64,000 bases of DNA from Streptococcus mitis. Its GTDB lineage: Bacteria > Bacillota > Bacilli > Lactobacillales > Streptococcaceae. Numbering within the stretch: position 1 is the first letter of the stretch; each line of letters starts with the position of its first letter. Shown one piece after another: positions 54,903 to 64,000 of the stretch. The stretch spans positions 58,446 to 122,445 of the forward strand of contig NZ_JALDTZ010000001.1 of assembly GCF_023109105.1 (NCBI RefSeq), in the 5' to 3' direction. The notes under the pieces were generated by a model. That model was given only the letters and a program-made list of their open reading frames with translations, did no database searches and was not told the DNA's origin. Both the position numbers and the translations under genes were made by a program.

Positions 54903-55069
54903 TAAAATATGTTACGACACATATGATTAAACGCATTTCAATTGAATACCCTGAACTCTATGCTGCAGCTCAAAAAAGTGGTGAAATACCAGAAAAAGAA
55001 CGTGAGAAATTGCGTCAGATTATCACGACTATCTTTGAACAAAAGATGAATAAGCATAGTATTCGTTAA
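54903..55069 (+). pseudogene. Duplicated 3' fragment of the 103-residue gene
   Basis: About 165 nt matching 53894-54060 with roughly 15 mismatches (over 90% identical), encoding IKRISIEYPELYAAAQKSGE to MNKHSIR. The frame could start at 54860, but that upstream part is unrelated and lacks a good ribosome-binding site. A duplication flanking the hydrolase gene, probably non-functional. Confidence 0.75.
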
Positions 55070-55081
55070 ATACAAAATCTG

Positions 55082-55107
55082 AGAACTAGAGCTTTCTAGT
55101 TCTTTTT
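55082..55107 (+). terminator. Terminator after the duplicated fragment
   Basis: Perfect 9-bp stem agaactaga (55082-55090) and tctagttct (55095-55103) followed by T. Confidence 0.88.
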
Positions 55108-55195
55108 ATATCCGTTTTCATATTATTAAACTTATACAAATCTATATAAAACAATATATTTCCGAACAAAAATAGATATTTTTTCAAAAAAGTAC

Positions 55196-55224
55196 TTTAC
55201 AGAGTGTTGGAAGTATGTTATATT
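55196..55224 (+). promoter_or_regulatory. Strong promoter of the structured RNA
   Basis: -35 TTTACA (55196-55201), 17-nt spacer, extended -10 TGtTATATT (55216-55224). Predicted start near 55231. Confidence 0.8.
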
Positions 55225-55230
55225 AATAAA

Positions 55231-55558
55231 GCTTAGAAAATGAAATGATGTTTTCTAGCAAATATAAACCCGAGTAAAAAATGCCTACGGACAGGCAGGG
55301 TTGAATGCCGAAGCGTGGTTGAAAAACCACATTATTGATAGGGTTAAAAGCCTACTTTTATAAGTTGATGTTAGGACGTTTGTCCTAATTCATAAATTTT
55401 TAGTGTGGTGAAAGCACACGTCATCTTGTGAAACGATCAATAAAGTACGTAATATTTGCTACTAGAGAGTTAGGAAACATCGGGAACAGACATACTCAAC
55501 AGAAACAAACATAAAAACGTCAGAAGATTGCAGAGCAGGTGAAAACCTGCTCTTTTTT
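55231..55558 (+). ncRNA. Structured non-coding RNA, about 325 nt, raiA-motif-like (tentative)
   Basis: No coding frame, but many perfect hairpins: GCCT/AGGC around 55284-55297; GTGGTT-gaaa-AACCAC near 55316-55331; TTAGGAC-gttt-GTCCTAA near 55371-55388; GTGTG/CACAC near 55403-55419; and terminator GAGCAGGT (55533-55540)-gaaa-ACCTGCTC (55545-55552) with six T. It has its own strong promoter and terminator, so it is a free-standing RNA rather than a simple leader. The 5' part (cccgagtaaaaaatgccta and following) reminds me of the raiA RNA motif, unverified. The polyamine operon starts 66 nt after it. Confidence 0.7.
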
Positions 55559-55624
55559 CATAAGTATCCTTTAGCGCCTTGCATTGTTAAGGTGTAAAAC
55601 TATGTAAAGGAGTATGTCTCTATA

Positions 55625-57079
55625 ATGTTAAATCAAAACCAAGCTCCTATTTATGAGGGACTGGTCAAGTTACGAAAGAAAAGGATTGTTCCCTTTGATG
55701 TTCCAGGTCACAAGCGTGGACGAGGAAATCCAGAACTTGTCGAACTCTTGGGGGAAAAATGTGTTGGCATTGATGTCAATTCGATGAAACCCTTGGATAA
55801 TCTAGGACATCCCATTTCGATTATTCGAGATGCAGAGGAGCTGGCTGCGGAAGCTTTTGGAGCTAGCCATGCCTTTCTAATGATTGGGGGAACAACTTCA
55901 TCGGTGCAGACTATGATTTTGTCAACCTGCAAGGCTGGAGATAAGATTATTTTGCCGCGAAATGTACATAAATCTGCTATCAATGCGCTGGTTCTATGTG
56001 GTGCCATTCCCATCTATATCGAGATGAGTGTAGATCCAAAAATCGGTATTGCTTTGGGGCTTGAAAATGACCGTGTGGCACAGGCCATTAAGGACCATCC
56101 GGATGCTAAGGCTATCCTAATCAACAATCCAACCTACTATGGGATTTGTTCAGATCTTAAAGGATTAACAGAGATGGCTCATGAAGCTGGCATGATGGTT
56201 TTAGTAGATGAAGCTCATGGAGCGCATTTGCATTTCACTGATAAACTTCCAATTTCTGCCATGGATGCAGGGGCTGATATGGCAGCGGTCTCTATGCATA
56301 AGTCTGGTGGCAGCTTGACTCAAAGTTCCCTTCTTTTAGTTGGTGAACAGATGAATCCTGAATACGTGCGTCAGATTATTAATCTGACACAGTCAACATC
56401 AGCATCTTACTTGCTAATGGCTAGTCTCGATGTTTCTCGTAGAAACCTTGCCCTTCGTGGGAAAGACTCCTTTGAGAAAGTTATTGAGTTATCGGAGTAT
56501 GCCCGCCGTGAAATCAATGCTATCGGAGGCTACTATGCCTACTCAAAAGAGTTAATAGACGGTGTGTCTGTCTGTGATTTTGACGTGACCAAGTTGTCAG
56601 TTTACACTCAAGGTATTGGCTTAACAGGTATCGAGGTTTATGACCTGCTGAGAGACGAATATGACATTCAGATCGAGTTTGGTGATATTGGCAATATCTT
56701 GGCCTATATTTCGATTGGTGACCGCATCCAAGACATCGAGCGCTTGGTTGGTGCTCTGGCTGACATCAAGAGACTCTACTCGAGAGATGGTAAGGACTTG
56801 ATAGCTGGCGAATATATCCAACCAGAGTTGGTGCTATCTCCACAGGAAGCCTTCTATGCAGAAAGAAGAAGCTTAACCTTGGACGAGTCCGTTGGACAAG
56901 TCTGTGGGGAATTTGTCATGTGTTACCCTCCAGGGATTCCAATCTTGGCACCTGGTGAGCGCATTACACGAGAAATTGTCGACTATATCCAATTTGCCAA
57001 GGAACGTGGTTGCTCCCTCCAAGGGACGGAAGATCCAGAGGTCAATCACATCAACGTCATTAAGAGAAAGGAGAACTAG
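55625..57079 (+). CDS. speA: Orn/Lys/Arg decarboxylase, probable arginine decarboxylase
   Basis: 484 residues, fold-type I PLP enzyme. PLP Lys226 in SMHKSGGSLTQ; VDEAHGAHLHF and the C-terminal domain are present. It makes agmatine from arginine and is the first step for the aguA-aguB genes downstream. Older annotation calls this pneumococcal gene lysine decarboxylase (cad); operon logic favours arginine. aaaggag lies 12 nt before the ATG, a longer spacing than usual. The stop touches the speE start. Confidence 0.9.
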   Translation: MLNQNQAPIYEGLVKLRKKRIVPFDVPGHKRGRGNPELVELLGEKCVGIDVNSMKPLDNLGHPISIIRDAEELAAEAFGASHAFLMIGGTTSSVQTMILSTCKAGDKIILPRNVHKSAINALVLCGAIPIYIEMSVDPKIGIALGLENDRVAQAIKDHPDAKAILINNPTYYGICSDLKGLTEMAHEAGMMVLVDEAHGAHLHFTDKLPISAMDAGADMAAVSMHKSGGSLTQSSLLLVGEQMNPEYVRQIINLTQSTSASYLLMASLDVSRRNLALRGKDSFEKVIELSEYARREINAIGGYYAYSKELIDGVSVCDFDVTKLSVYTQGIGLTGIEVYDLLRDEYDIQIEFGDIGNILAYISIGDRIQDIERLVGALADIKRLYSRDGKDLIAGEYIQPELVLSPQEAFYAERRSLTLDESVGQVCGEFVMCYPPGIPILAPGERITREIVDYIQFAKERGCSLQGTEDPEVNHINVIKRKEN

Positions 57080-57940
57080 ATGGATTTATGGTTTTCTGAA
57101 GTTCATACTCCAGATGTGAAATTGTCCCTGAGAACAGCCAAGCAACTCTACGCTGGAAAAAGTGAATGGCAGGATATCGAAGTCTTGGATACGCCAGCTT
57201 TTGGGAAAATACTGATTTTAAATGGGCACGTATTGTTCTCAGATGCGGATGATTTCGTCTACAACGAAATGACCGTTCATGTTCCTATGGCTGTGCATCC
57301 CAATCCAAAGAAAGTCTTGGTTATTGGAGGTGGTGACGGCGGTGTTGCCCAAGTATTAACCCTCTATCCAGAACTGGAACAAATTGATATTGTGGAACCG
57401 GATGAGATGCTGGTTGAGGTCTGTCGTGAGTATTTCCCTGATTTTGCTGCAGGGTTAGATGATCCTCGTGTTACCATTTACTATCAAAATGGACTGAGAT
57501 TTTTGAGAAACTGTGAAGATGATTACGATATTATCATCAACGATGCGACAGATCCATTTGGTCATACGGAAGGGCTCTTTACCAAGGAGTTTTACGGAAA
57601 TAGTTACCGTGCTCTCAAAGAAGACGGAATTATGATCTATCAGCATGGTAGTCCCTTCTTTGATGAAGACGAGTCAGCTTGCCGTAGTATGCACCGCAAG
57701 GTCAATCAAGCCTTTCCAATCAGCCGTGTCTATCAGGCACATATTCCAACCAGTCCTGCTGGTTATTGGTTGTTTGGATTTGCATCGAAAAAATATCACC
57801 CTGTCAAAGATTTTGACAAGGAAGGCTGGAAAAAACGCCAGTTATTTACGGAATATTACACTGCAAACTTACATGTCGGTGCCTTTATGTTGCCTAAGTA
57901 TGTTGAGGACATTTTAGAAGAAGAGGAAGGAAGAAAATGA
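57080..57940 (+). CDS. speE: Spermidine synthase family aminopropyltransferase
   Basis: 286 residues. Motif VIGGGDGGVAQ and the QDIEVLDTPAFGKILILNG entry are typical, as is INDATDPFGHTEG. The family transfers an aminopropyl group from decarboxylated S-adenosylmethionine to putrescine. No speD gene, which would supply that donor, is seen in the window. The gene starts directly after the speA stop and overlaps the next gene by 4 nt. Confidence 0.92.
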   Translation: MDLWFSEVHTPDVKLSLRTAKQLYAGKSEWQDIEVLDTPAFGKILILNGHVLFSDADDFVYNEMTVHVPMAVHPNPKKVLVIGGGDGGVAQVLTLYPELEQIDIVEPDEMLVEVCREYFPDFAAGLDDPRVTIYYQNGLRFLRNCEDDYDIIINDATDPFGHTEGLFTKEFYGNSYRALKEDGIMIYQHGSPFFDEDESACRSMHRKVNQAFPISRVYQAHIPTSPAGYWLFGFASKKYHPVKDFDKEGWKKRQLFTEYYTANLHVGAFMLPKYVEDILEEEEGRK

Positions 57941-59196
57941 GTCGTTTATTAGTTATCGGATGTGGGGGCGTTGCCCAAGTTGCTATTTCAAAGATTTGTC
58001 AAGATAGCGAAACCTTTAAAGAAATTATGATTGCTAGCCGTACCAAGTCAAAATGTGATGACTTGAAGGCTAAATTAGAAGGCAAAACTAATACCAAGAT
58101 TGAGACAGCCGCTCTTGATGCTGACAAGGTAGAAGAAGTGATTGCCCTGATTGAAAGCTACAAACCAGAAGCTGTTTTGAACGTAGCTTTACCATATCAA
58201 GATTTAACCATTATGGATGCTTGCTTGGCTACGGGTGTTCACTATATCGATACAGCCAACTACGAAGCAGAAGACACAGAAGATCCTGAGTGGCGTGCTA
58301 TCTATGAAAAACGTTGTAAGGAACTTGGTTTTACAGCTTACTTTGATTACTCATGGCAATGGGCTTACCAAGATAAATTCAAAGAAGCAGGCTTAACTGC
58401 TCTACTTGGATCTGGTTTTGACCCAGGAGTGACTAGTGTCTTTTCAGCATACGCTCTTAAACACTACTTTGACGAAATCCACTATATCGACATTTTAGAC
58501 TGTAATGGTGGTGACCACGGTTATCCATTTGCGACCAACTTTAACCCAGAAATCAATCTACGTGAAGTTTCTGCACCAGGTTCATACTGGGAAGACGGAA
58601 AGTGGGTAGAAGTCGAAGCTATGTCTATCAAGCGTGAGTACGATTTCCCTCAAGTTGGACAAAAAGATATGTATCTTCTTCACCATGAAGAAATTGAATC
58701 ACTTGCCAAAAACATTCCAGGAGTCAAACGCATTCGTTTCTTCATGACTTTTGGTCAATCTTATCTAACGCACATGAAATGCTTGGAAAACGTTGGACTC
58801 CTTCGTACGGATGCGATTAATTTTAATGGACAAGAAATCGTACCAATCCAATTCTTGAAAGCTTTGCTTCCAGATCCTGCAAGCCTTGGCCCACGCACTG
58901 TTGGAAAAACAAATATCGGATGTATCTTTACAGGTGTCAAAGATGGCGTTGAGAAGACAATCTACATTTACAATGTTTGTGACCATCAAGAATGTTACGC
59001 AGAGGTTGGTTCACAAGCGATTTCTTACACGACAGGCGTTCCAGCCATGATTGGAACAAAATTAGTGATGGATGGCACATGGAAGCAACCAGGAGTTTAT
59101 AACCTTGAAGAATTGGATCCAGATCCATTTATGGAAGCTTTGAATAAATACGGTTTGCCATGGGTTGTGGTTGAAAATCCACAAATGGTGGACTAA
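57937..59196 (+). CDS. Carboxynorspermidine/carboxyspermidine dehydrogenase (saccharopine dehydrogenase family)
   Basis: 419 residues. N-terminal Rossmann motif VIGCGGVAQVA and a saccharopine-dehydrogenase-like C-terminal domain. In Vibrio and other bacteria this enzyme reductively condenses aspartate semialdehyde with a diamine; with putrescine it yields carboxyspermidine, the substrate of NspC. ATGA overlap with speE and TAATG overlap with nspC show strong coupling. Confidence 0.9.
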   Translation: MSRLLVIGCGGVAQVAISKICQDSETFKEIMIASRTKSKCDDLKAKLEGKTNTKIETAALDADKVEEVIALIESYKPEAVLNVALPYQDLTIMDACLATGVHYIDTANYEAEDTEDPEWRAIYEKRCKELGFTAYFDYSWQWAYQDKFKEAGLTALLGSGFDPGVTSVFSAYALKHYFDEIHYIDILDCNGGDHGYPFATNFNPEINLREVSAPGSYWEDGKWVEVEAMSIKREYDFPQVGQKDMYLLHHEEIESLAKNIPGVKRIRFFMTFGQSYLTHMKCLENVGLLRTDAINFNGQEIVPIQFLKALLPDPASLGPRTVGKTNIGCIFTGVKDGVEKTIYIYNVCDHQECYAEVGSQAISYTTGVPAMIGTKLVMDGTWKQPGVYNLEELDPDPFMEALNKYGLPWVVVENPQMVD

Positions 59197-60323
59197 TGAA
59201 GTTAGAACAAGTACCAACACCAGCCTATGTTATTGACTTGGCCAAGTTAGAAGCCAACTGCCGCATTCTACAATATGTACAAGAAGAAGCTGGTTGCAAG
59301 GTTTTGCTAGCTCAAAAAGCTTATTCCCTCTATAAAACCTATCCTTTGATTAGTCAGTATCTGTCAGGTACGACAGCTAGTGGACTCTTTGAAGCTAAGC
59401 TAGCTAGAGAAGAGTTCCCGGGAGAAGTTCATGTATTTGCGCCCGCTTTCAAGGAATCAGATATGGAAGAGCTACTGCAAATATCGGATCATATTGTTTT
59501 CAACTCAGAGAGACAACTACGTAAATATGGTCAACTTTGTCGTGAGGCTGGTATTAGTGTAGGCCTTCGCATTAATCCTCAATGTTCAACGCAGGGTGAC
59601 CACGCGCTCTACGACCCTTGCGCTCCTGGCTCACGTTTTGGAGTGACTTCAGACAAGATACCAAGTGATTTGTTGGATTTGGTTGATGGACTACATTTTC
59701 ATACCCTCTGTGAGCAAGGGGCAGATGATTTAGAGACAACTTTGAAAGCAGTAGAAGCGCAGTTTGGTCCTTATTTACATGAGGTGAAATGGCTCAATAT
59801 GGGTGGCGGACACCACATAACAAGAGAGAACTACGATGTGGATTTACTGATTTCTGAAATCAAGCGAATTCGAGAAACCTATAACCTTGACGTCTATATC
59901 GAACCAGGAGAAGCCATTGCACTTAATGCGGGTTATCTAGCTACTGAGGTCTTAGATATCGTTCAAAATGAGATTGAGGTTCTAGTGCTGGATGCATCGG
60001 CGACTTGCCATATGCCTGATGTACTTGAGATGCCTTATCGTCCCCCATTGAGAGATGGCTTTGAAGCGCAAGAAAAAGCGTATACTTATAGACTCTCTTC
60101 CAATACCTGTCTAACAGGTGATATCATTGGAGACTATAGTTTTGAAAATCCTGTTAAAATTGGAGATAGACTTTATTTCGAAGATATGGCAATTTATTCC
60201 TTTGTCAAAAATAATACCTTTAATGGTATTGGATTGCCAAGTCTCTATCTCATGGACGAGCAGGGTGACTGCAGCTTAGTCAAAGCCTTTGGCTATCAAG
60301 ATTTTAAAGGGAGATTATCATGA
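59196..60323 (+). CDS. nspC: Carboxynorspermidine (carboxyspermidine) decarboxylase
   Basis: 375 residues, fold-type III PLP enzyme (alanine-racemase/Lys-decarboxylase fold). PLP Lys41 in [11 protein letters not shown]; the Gly-rich [11 protein letters not shown] and EPGEAIAL motifs bind the cofactor; [12 protein letters not shown] near the end contributes the active-site Cys. It decarboxylates carboxyspermidine to spermidine. Overlaps its neighbours by 1 and 4 nt. Confidence 0.93.
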   Translation: MKLEQVPTPAYVIDLAKLEANCRILQYVQEEAGCKVLLAQKAYSLYKTYPLISQYLSGTTASGLFEAKLAREEFPGEVHVFAPAFKESDMEELLQISDHIVFNSERQLRKYGQLCREAGISVGLRINPQCSTQGDHALYDPCAPGSRFGVTSDKIPSDLLDLVDGLHFHTLCEQGADDLETTLKAVEAQFGPYLHEVKWLNMGGGHHITRENYDVDLLISEIKRIRETYNLDVYIEPGEAIALNAGYLATEVLDIVQNEIEVLVLDASATCHMPDVLEMPYRPPLRDGFEAQEKAYTYRLSSNTCLTGDIIGDYSFENPVKIGDRLYFEDMAIYSFVKNNTFNGIGLPSLYLMDEQGDCSLVKAFGYQDFKGRLS

Positions 60324-61405
60324 TGGACAGTCCAAAAAAATTAGGCTATCGTATGCCGGCGGAGTATGAACCCCACCATGGAACTCTCATGATATGGCCG
60401 ACTCGACCAGGTTCATGGCCTTATCAAGGAAAGGCTGCTAAAGCAGCTTTTAGCCAAATTATTCATACCATTGCTAAAGGTGAACAAGTCTATCTCTTGG
60501 TAGACCAAGCTCACTTATCTGAAGCACAATCTTATCTTGGAGACAAGGTCGTTTATCTAGATATCGCAACAAATGATGCCTGGGCGCGTGATACAGGTCC
60601 GACCATTCTCGTTAGTGATAAAAGAGAAAAGTTGGCAGTTGATTGGTCTTTCAATGCCTGGGGTGGGGCTGTTGATGGTCTCTACCAAGACTATGAAGCC
60701 GATGACCAAGTAGCCAGTCGTTTTGCTGAGGTCTTGGAAATGCCTGTCTATGATGCTAAACCTTTTGTATTAGAAGGTGGAGCTATTCATAGTGACGGTC
60801 AAGGAACGATTCTTGTTACAGAAAGCTGCTTGCTCAGTCCGGGTCGAAATCCTCACCTGACTAAAGAGGAAATTGAAGAGACCTTACTAGAGAGTCTTGG
60901 TGCAGAAAAAGTTATCTGGTTGCCTTATGGGATTTATCAAGATGAGACAAATGAACACGTCGATAATGTTGCAGCATTTGTTGGTCCTGCTGAGGTTGTT
61001 TTAGCATGGACGGACGACCAAGATGATCCCCAGTATGCCATGTCTGCAACTGATTTAGCTATCTTAGAAAAAGAAACTGATGCAAAAGGCCGTCCCTTCA
61101 CTATTCATAAACTCCCGATTCCAGCATGTCATCAAGTAGTTACAGAAGAAGATTTACCGGGCTATTCTTATGAAGAAGGAGAAGAGGAGCGTTATGCTGG
61201 GGAACGTCTAGCAGCTTCCTATGTGAACTTTTACATCGCTAATAAGTCTGTATTAGTTCCACAATTTCAGGATGTAAACGACCAAGTAGCATTAGATATT
61301 CTGAGTCAGTGTTTCCCAGACCGTGAAGTTGTCGGAATTCCTGCAAGAGATATTCTATTAGGTGGTGGAAATATCCACTGCATTACCCAACAAATTCCAG
61401 AATAG
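60320..61405 (+). CDS. aguA: Agmatine deiminase
   Basis: 361 residues, guanidino-group-modifying fold. Motifs [29 protein letters not shown] and the C-terminal catalytic Cys in [11 protein letters not shown] (Cys354). Converts agmatine to N-carbamoylputrescine plus ammonia. Overlaps nspC by 4 nt; aguB follows after 9 nt with an ataggaga ribosome-binding site. Confidence 0.95.
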   Translation: MMDSPKKLGYRMPAEYEPHHGTLMIWPTRPGSWPYQGKAAKAAFSQIIHTIAKGEQVYLLVDQAHLSEAQSYLGDKVVYLDIATNDAWARDTGPTILVSDKREKLAVDWSFNAWGGAVDGLYQDYEADDQVASRFAEVLEMPVYDAKPFVLEGGAIHSDGQGTILVTESCLLSPGRNPHLTKEEIEETLLESLGAEKVIWLPYGIYQDETNEHVDNVAAFVGPAEVVLAWTDDQDDPQYAMSATDLAILEKETDAKGRPFTIHKLPIPACHQVVTEEDLPGYSYEEGEEERYAGERLAASYVNFYIANKSVLVPQFQDVNDQVALDILSQCFPDREVVGIPARDILLGGGNIHCITQQIPE

Positions 61406-61414
61406 GAGAAAAAG

Positions 61415-62290
61415 ATGAGAAATGTAACGGTTGCAGCTATTCAGATGCAATGCGCTAAGGATGTTGAAACCAATATCCAAACAGCTGAACGTTTAGTTCG
61501 ACAAGCTGCTGAGCAAGGAGCCCAAATTATTCTCTTGCCTGAATTATTTGAACGTCCCTATTTCTGTCAGGAACGTCAGTATGACTACTACCAGTATGCC
61601 CAATCGGTGACAGAAAATACGGCTATTCAGCATTTTAAAGGAATTGCCAAGGAGCTTAAGGTCGTTTTACCGATCAGTTTCTATGAAAAAGATGGCAATG
61701 TTTTATATAACTCTATTGCTGTCATTGATGCGGATGGAGAAGTGCTAGGAGTTTATCGCAAAACTCATATCCCAGATGACCATTATTATCAGGAGAAATT
61801 CTTTTTCACACCTGGAAATACAGGCTTCAAGGTCTGGGATACCCGCTACGCCAAGATTGGTATCGGCATTTGTTGGGACCAGTGGTTCCCTGAAACAGCA
61901 CGTTGCCTTGCATTGAATGGTGCTGAATTACTCTTTTATCCAACAGCCATTGGTTCAGAGCCGATTTTGGATACAGATAGTTGTGGTCATTGGCAACGTA
62001 CCATGCAGGGACATTCTGCAGCAAATATTGTCCCAGTTATTGCAGCCAATCGTTATGGTTTGGAAGAAGTTACTCCTTGTGAGGAAAATGGGGGACAAAC
62101 TTCCAGTCTTAATTTCTATGGTTCATCCTTTATGACGGATGAAACAGGAGCTATTCTAGAGCGAGCTGAAAGTCATGGAGAAGCTATTCTGCTAGCAACT
62201 TATGACCTTGACAAAGGAGCAAGCGAACGCCTAAACTGGGGCTTGTTTCGAGATAGAAGACCAGAAATGTATCAACGGATTACGGACTAG
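61415..62290 (+). CDS. aguB: N-carbamoylputrescine amidase
   Basis: 291 residues, nitrilase superfamily. Catalytic triad Glu43 (LLPELFE), Lys116 (YRKTHIPD) and Cys153 (GICWDQWFPE). Converts N-carbamoylputrescine to putrescine, which feeds SpeE or the carboxyspermidine branch. Last gene of the six-gene polyamine operon. Confidence 0.95.
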   Translation: MRNVTVAAIQMQCAKDVETNIQTAERLVRQAAEQGAQIILLPELFERPYFCQERQYDYYQYAQSVTENTAIQHFKGIAKELKVVLPISFYEKDGNVLYNSIAVIDADGEVLGVYRKTHIPDDHYYQEKFFFTPGNTGFKVWDTRYAKIGIGICWDQWFPETARCLALNGAELLFYPTAIGSEPILDTDSCGHWQRTMQGHSAANIVPVIAANRYGLEEVTPCEENGGQTSSLNFYGSSFMTDETGAILERAESHGEAILLATYDLDKGASERLNWGLFRDRRPEMYQRITD

Positions 62291-62389
62291 TATGGGAGAA
62301 ATGAGAGATTCATTCTGCTAGACTAACTTCTTATTATCAACAGAAAAATACTATGTTATCTAGCAAGTGGATTGTACATTTTAACCCTT

Positions 62390-62426
62390 TAAGGCTTTCT
62401 CGCGCTTTTATGCGAGGAGCTTTTCT
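62390..62426 (+). terminator. Probable terminator of the polyamine operon
   Basis: Hairpin with CTCGC (62399-62403) and GCGAG (62412-62416), extended with a bulge by gct/agc, then a short T run. Weaker than others in the window. Confidence 0.6.
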
Positions 62427-62452
62427 GTTTAAGCTTTATCAATAAAACATGC

Positions 62453-62458
62453 TATAAT
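62453..62458 (+). promoter_or_regulatory. -10 of the two-component system promoter
   Basis: TATAAT 22 nt before the regulator start; no good -35 at 17 nt. Confidence 0.5.
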
Positions 62459-62480
62459 AGTTGCAGAAAGGTTGGTATTT

Positions 62481-63182
62481 ATGGCTAGAATACTTATCAT
62501 TGAAGATAATAATGAGATCCAGGAAATTTTGAAAACTCTTCTTTCTAAGGAACATGAGGTGATTCAAGCTTTTTCTGGTACTGAAGGAATGATTCGATTT
62601 GAACAAGAGGCTATTGATCTAATCTTGTTAGATATTATGCTTCCGGGTAAAAATGGTGATCAGGTATTAAAACTCATTAGACAAGATAGTTCAGTTCCTA
62701 TCATCATGCTAACTGCCCTAAGCGATAAAAAGCTTATCAGTCAATATCTCCTAGATGGTGCTAATGATTATATTGTAAAGCCTTTTGATTTGGATGAAGT
62801 TTTTGCCAGGGTTATGGTACAATTACGTCAAAATAGTGACAAACAACCAGCTGAAATTGAACATTCAGACAAGTTAATTCAAAAATTAAAAAACATTCAA
62901 TTTGATGCAGATAGTTTTGAAATAAAAAATAGCCAGAAAACTATTCGCCTAGCTAAGAAAGAATGTTTGATACTCCAAACCTTGCTGAGACATCCTAAGA
63001 AGATTTTTACGAAAGAAGAACTCTATGAGTTGGTCTGGGAGGATACATATTTACCAGGCGACAATACTCTCAACACTCATTTAAGTAATCTCCGAAAAAA
63101 ATTAGGTCAACTAGACCCAGAGCAAGAGTATATTGAAACTATCTGGGGAGTTGGTGTTCGGTTAAAAGGAGATGAGCAATGA
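62481..63182 (+). CDS. OmpR/PhoB-family response regulator
   Basis: 233 residues from ATG 62481 (gaaagg upstream; the TTG 9 nt earlier is less likely). Receiver domain with acidic pair EDN, phosphoacceptor Asp in LILLDIMLPG, TALSD and the KPFD lysine; C-terminal winged helix ending IWGVGVRLKG. Overlaps the kinase gene by 4 nt. Which streptococcal system this is I cannot tell. Confidence 0.93.
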   Translation: MARILIIEDNNEIQEILKTLLSKEHEVIQAFSGTEGMIRFEQEAIDLILLDIMLPGKNGDQVLKLIRQDSSVPIIMLTALSDKKLISQYLLDGANDYIVKPFDLDEVFARVMVQLRQNSDKQPAEIEHSDKLIQKLKNIQFDADSFEIKNSQKTIRLAKKECLILQTLLRHPKKIFTKEELYELVWEDTYLPGDNTLNTHLSNLRKKLGQLDPEQEYIETIWGVGVRLKGDEQ

Positions 63183-64000
63183 TCTATATTTTACTTTCTT
63201 TTCTACTGCTGGTTATTATCCTATTGACGATAGGCTTGATTCGTTATCATTTAGCACTCATGAACTTGAGCCAACAAATCGAAGACAAGATTCATACTGG
63301 AAGTATGAAGAGAATAGGAGTGTCAACCTTCTCCAAGGCTTTTTTACATCTTTACCAGCAAGTCAATCATCTTTTTCAAGAAGTTGAACAGTCACGCTTG
63401 ATTATGAAGCGTGAAAAACAGACTTTAGACATGGCTATTAGCAACATTGCACACGATATTAGAACCCCTTTAACGATTGCGTCGGGTTATACTCAGCAAT
63501 TACTTAAAACAGAAAATCCTGAGTCTGAGAGTTTAAAAAAAATTTCCCATCATCTCAATCAAGTTTCAAAACGTCTAGAGGCTCTTTTGGACTATCGTCG
63601 GTTAATGGAAGGAGCAGTGAAACCTAACTTATCAGAGTTAGAAGTTTCAACTTTTATAACTCAAAAATTACTGATCTATTATGATTCTTTTCAAACGGCA
63701 AAGATTAACCTTGATTTGCAAGTAGAACCTGGTTTGTATTTACTGACAGATTCAGATTTATTAGACCGTATGTTACAAAATCTGCTTGGCAATGTTCTAA
63801 AACATGGTAAAGATGAAGCAACATTTTCTTTGAAGGAAGTGGACAATCACATCTGTTTAGAAATTGCGAATCTGGTCAAACAACCGATTCGTAAAATTGA
63901 AAATCTCAGTCAACGATTTTACTCTGAAAATCTCTCAGATACTGAAGAATCCTCTGGTTTAGGTCTTTATATTACAGAAGAATTATCCCATATACTTGGT
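63179..64000 (+). CDS. Sensor histidine kinase (3' end outside the window)
   Basis: Starts at ATG 63179, overlapping the regulator stop (ATGA); 274 codons are visible before the window ends. One N-terminal membrane helix (MIYILLSFLLLVIILLTIGL), no obvious extracellular sensor loop, H-box AHDIRTPLT with His92, N-box LLGNVLKHG, and the start of the G-box (SGLGLYITEE). Having a single helix and no sensor domain, it resembles intramembrane-sensing-type kinases linked to cell-envelope stress. Confidence 0.92.
   Translation, partial: MIYILLSFLLLVIILLTIGLIRYHLALMNLSQQIEDKIHTGSMKRIGVSTFSKAFLHLYQQVNHLFQEVEQSRLIMKREKQTLDMAISNIAHDIRTPLTIASGYTQQLLKTENPESESLKKISHHLNQVSKRLEALLDYRRLMEGAVKPNLSELEVSTFITQKLLIYYDSFQTAKINLDLQVEPGLYLLTDSDLLDRMLQNLLGNVLKHGKDEATFSLKEVDNHICLEIANLVKQPIRKIENLSQRFYSENLSDTEESSGLGLYITEELSHILG

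Overview
The window looks like chromosome of a mitis-group Streptococcus (S. pneumoniae, S. pseudopneumoniae or S. mitis type). The evidence is a NanC-type sialidase next to a complete V-type ATPase operon, the pneumococcal polyamine gene order speA-speE-dehydrogenase-nspC-aguA-aguB, a PezAT toxin-antitoxin pair, low G+C and Gram-positive ribosome-binding sites. All calls come from reading the sequence and from family knowledge; no database search was run.

Layout. (a) 1-4412 is the end of a sialic-acid locus: a 5'-truncated sialidase with a near-identical 102-bp tandem repeat, a Gfo/Idh/MocA oxidoreductase and a ROK sugar kinase. (b) 4437-13088 is a nine-gene V-ATPase operon (F-I-K-E-C-G-A-B-D order) whose c-subunit keeps all five Na+ ligands known from Enterococcus hirae NtpK. 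Its terminator runs straight into a decapitated ABC-ATPase gene. (c) About 13.6-47.5 kb is an integrative conjugative element with a Tn5252-type backbone: PcfB-like protein, VirD4 coupling protein, Maff2 protein, VirB6-like protein, PrgI, VirB4, CHAP/lysozyme hydrolase, SNF2-methylase giant, Toprim primase, PezAT, a LexA/HdiR-like repressor with UmuC and YolD, oriT-like palindromes, two small relaxosome proteins, a relaxase and a large serine recombinase at the right end. A 2506-nt group II intron is inserted exactly in helicase motif VI of the SNF2 gene; splicing would restore a 2079-residue protein. (d) About 47.5-49.6 kb holds four small genes of unknown function. (e) 49.7-55.1 kb is chromosomal housekeeping: lipid kinase, GH13 glycosidase with a CcpA cre site, DUF4300 lipoprotein, alpha/beta hydrolase, and a gene with a partial duplicate. 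(f) 55.2-62.3 kb is a structured RNA followed by the six-gene polyamine operon. (g) A two-component system begins at 62.5 kb and its kinase runs off the window.

How the parts work together. The sialidase, oxidoreductase and ROK kinase form a plausible route for releasing and salvaging a dehydrated sialic acid. The element encodes DNA processing, a type IV secretion channel, cell-wall opening, self-maintenance (PezAT and a GNAT pair) and a damage-responsive mutagenesis operon. The polyamine operon encodes arginine to putrescine, then carboxyspermidine to spermidine, without SpeD in the window.

Less-described items are mostly RNA or small-gene signals that an ORF search misses: a structured leader before the transfer operon (14017-14146), a promoter-repeat-repeat-terminator RNA (24466-24643), a 54-residue antitoxin candidate with a palindromic operator on its promoter, and the roughly 325-nt RNA before speA.
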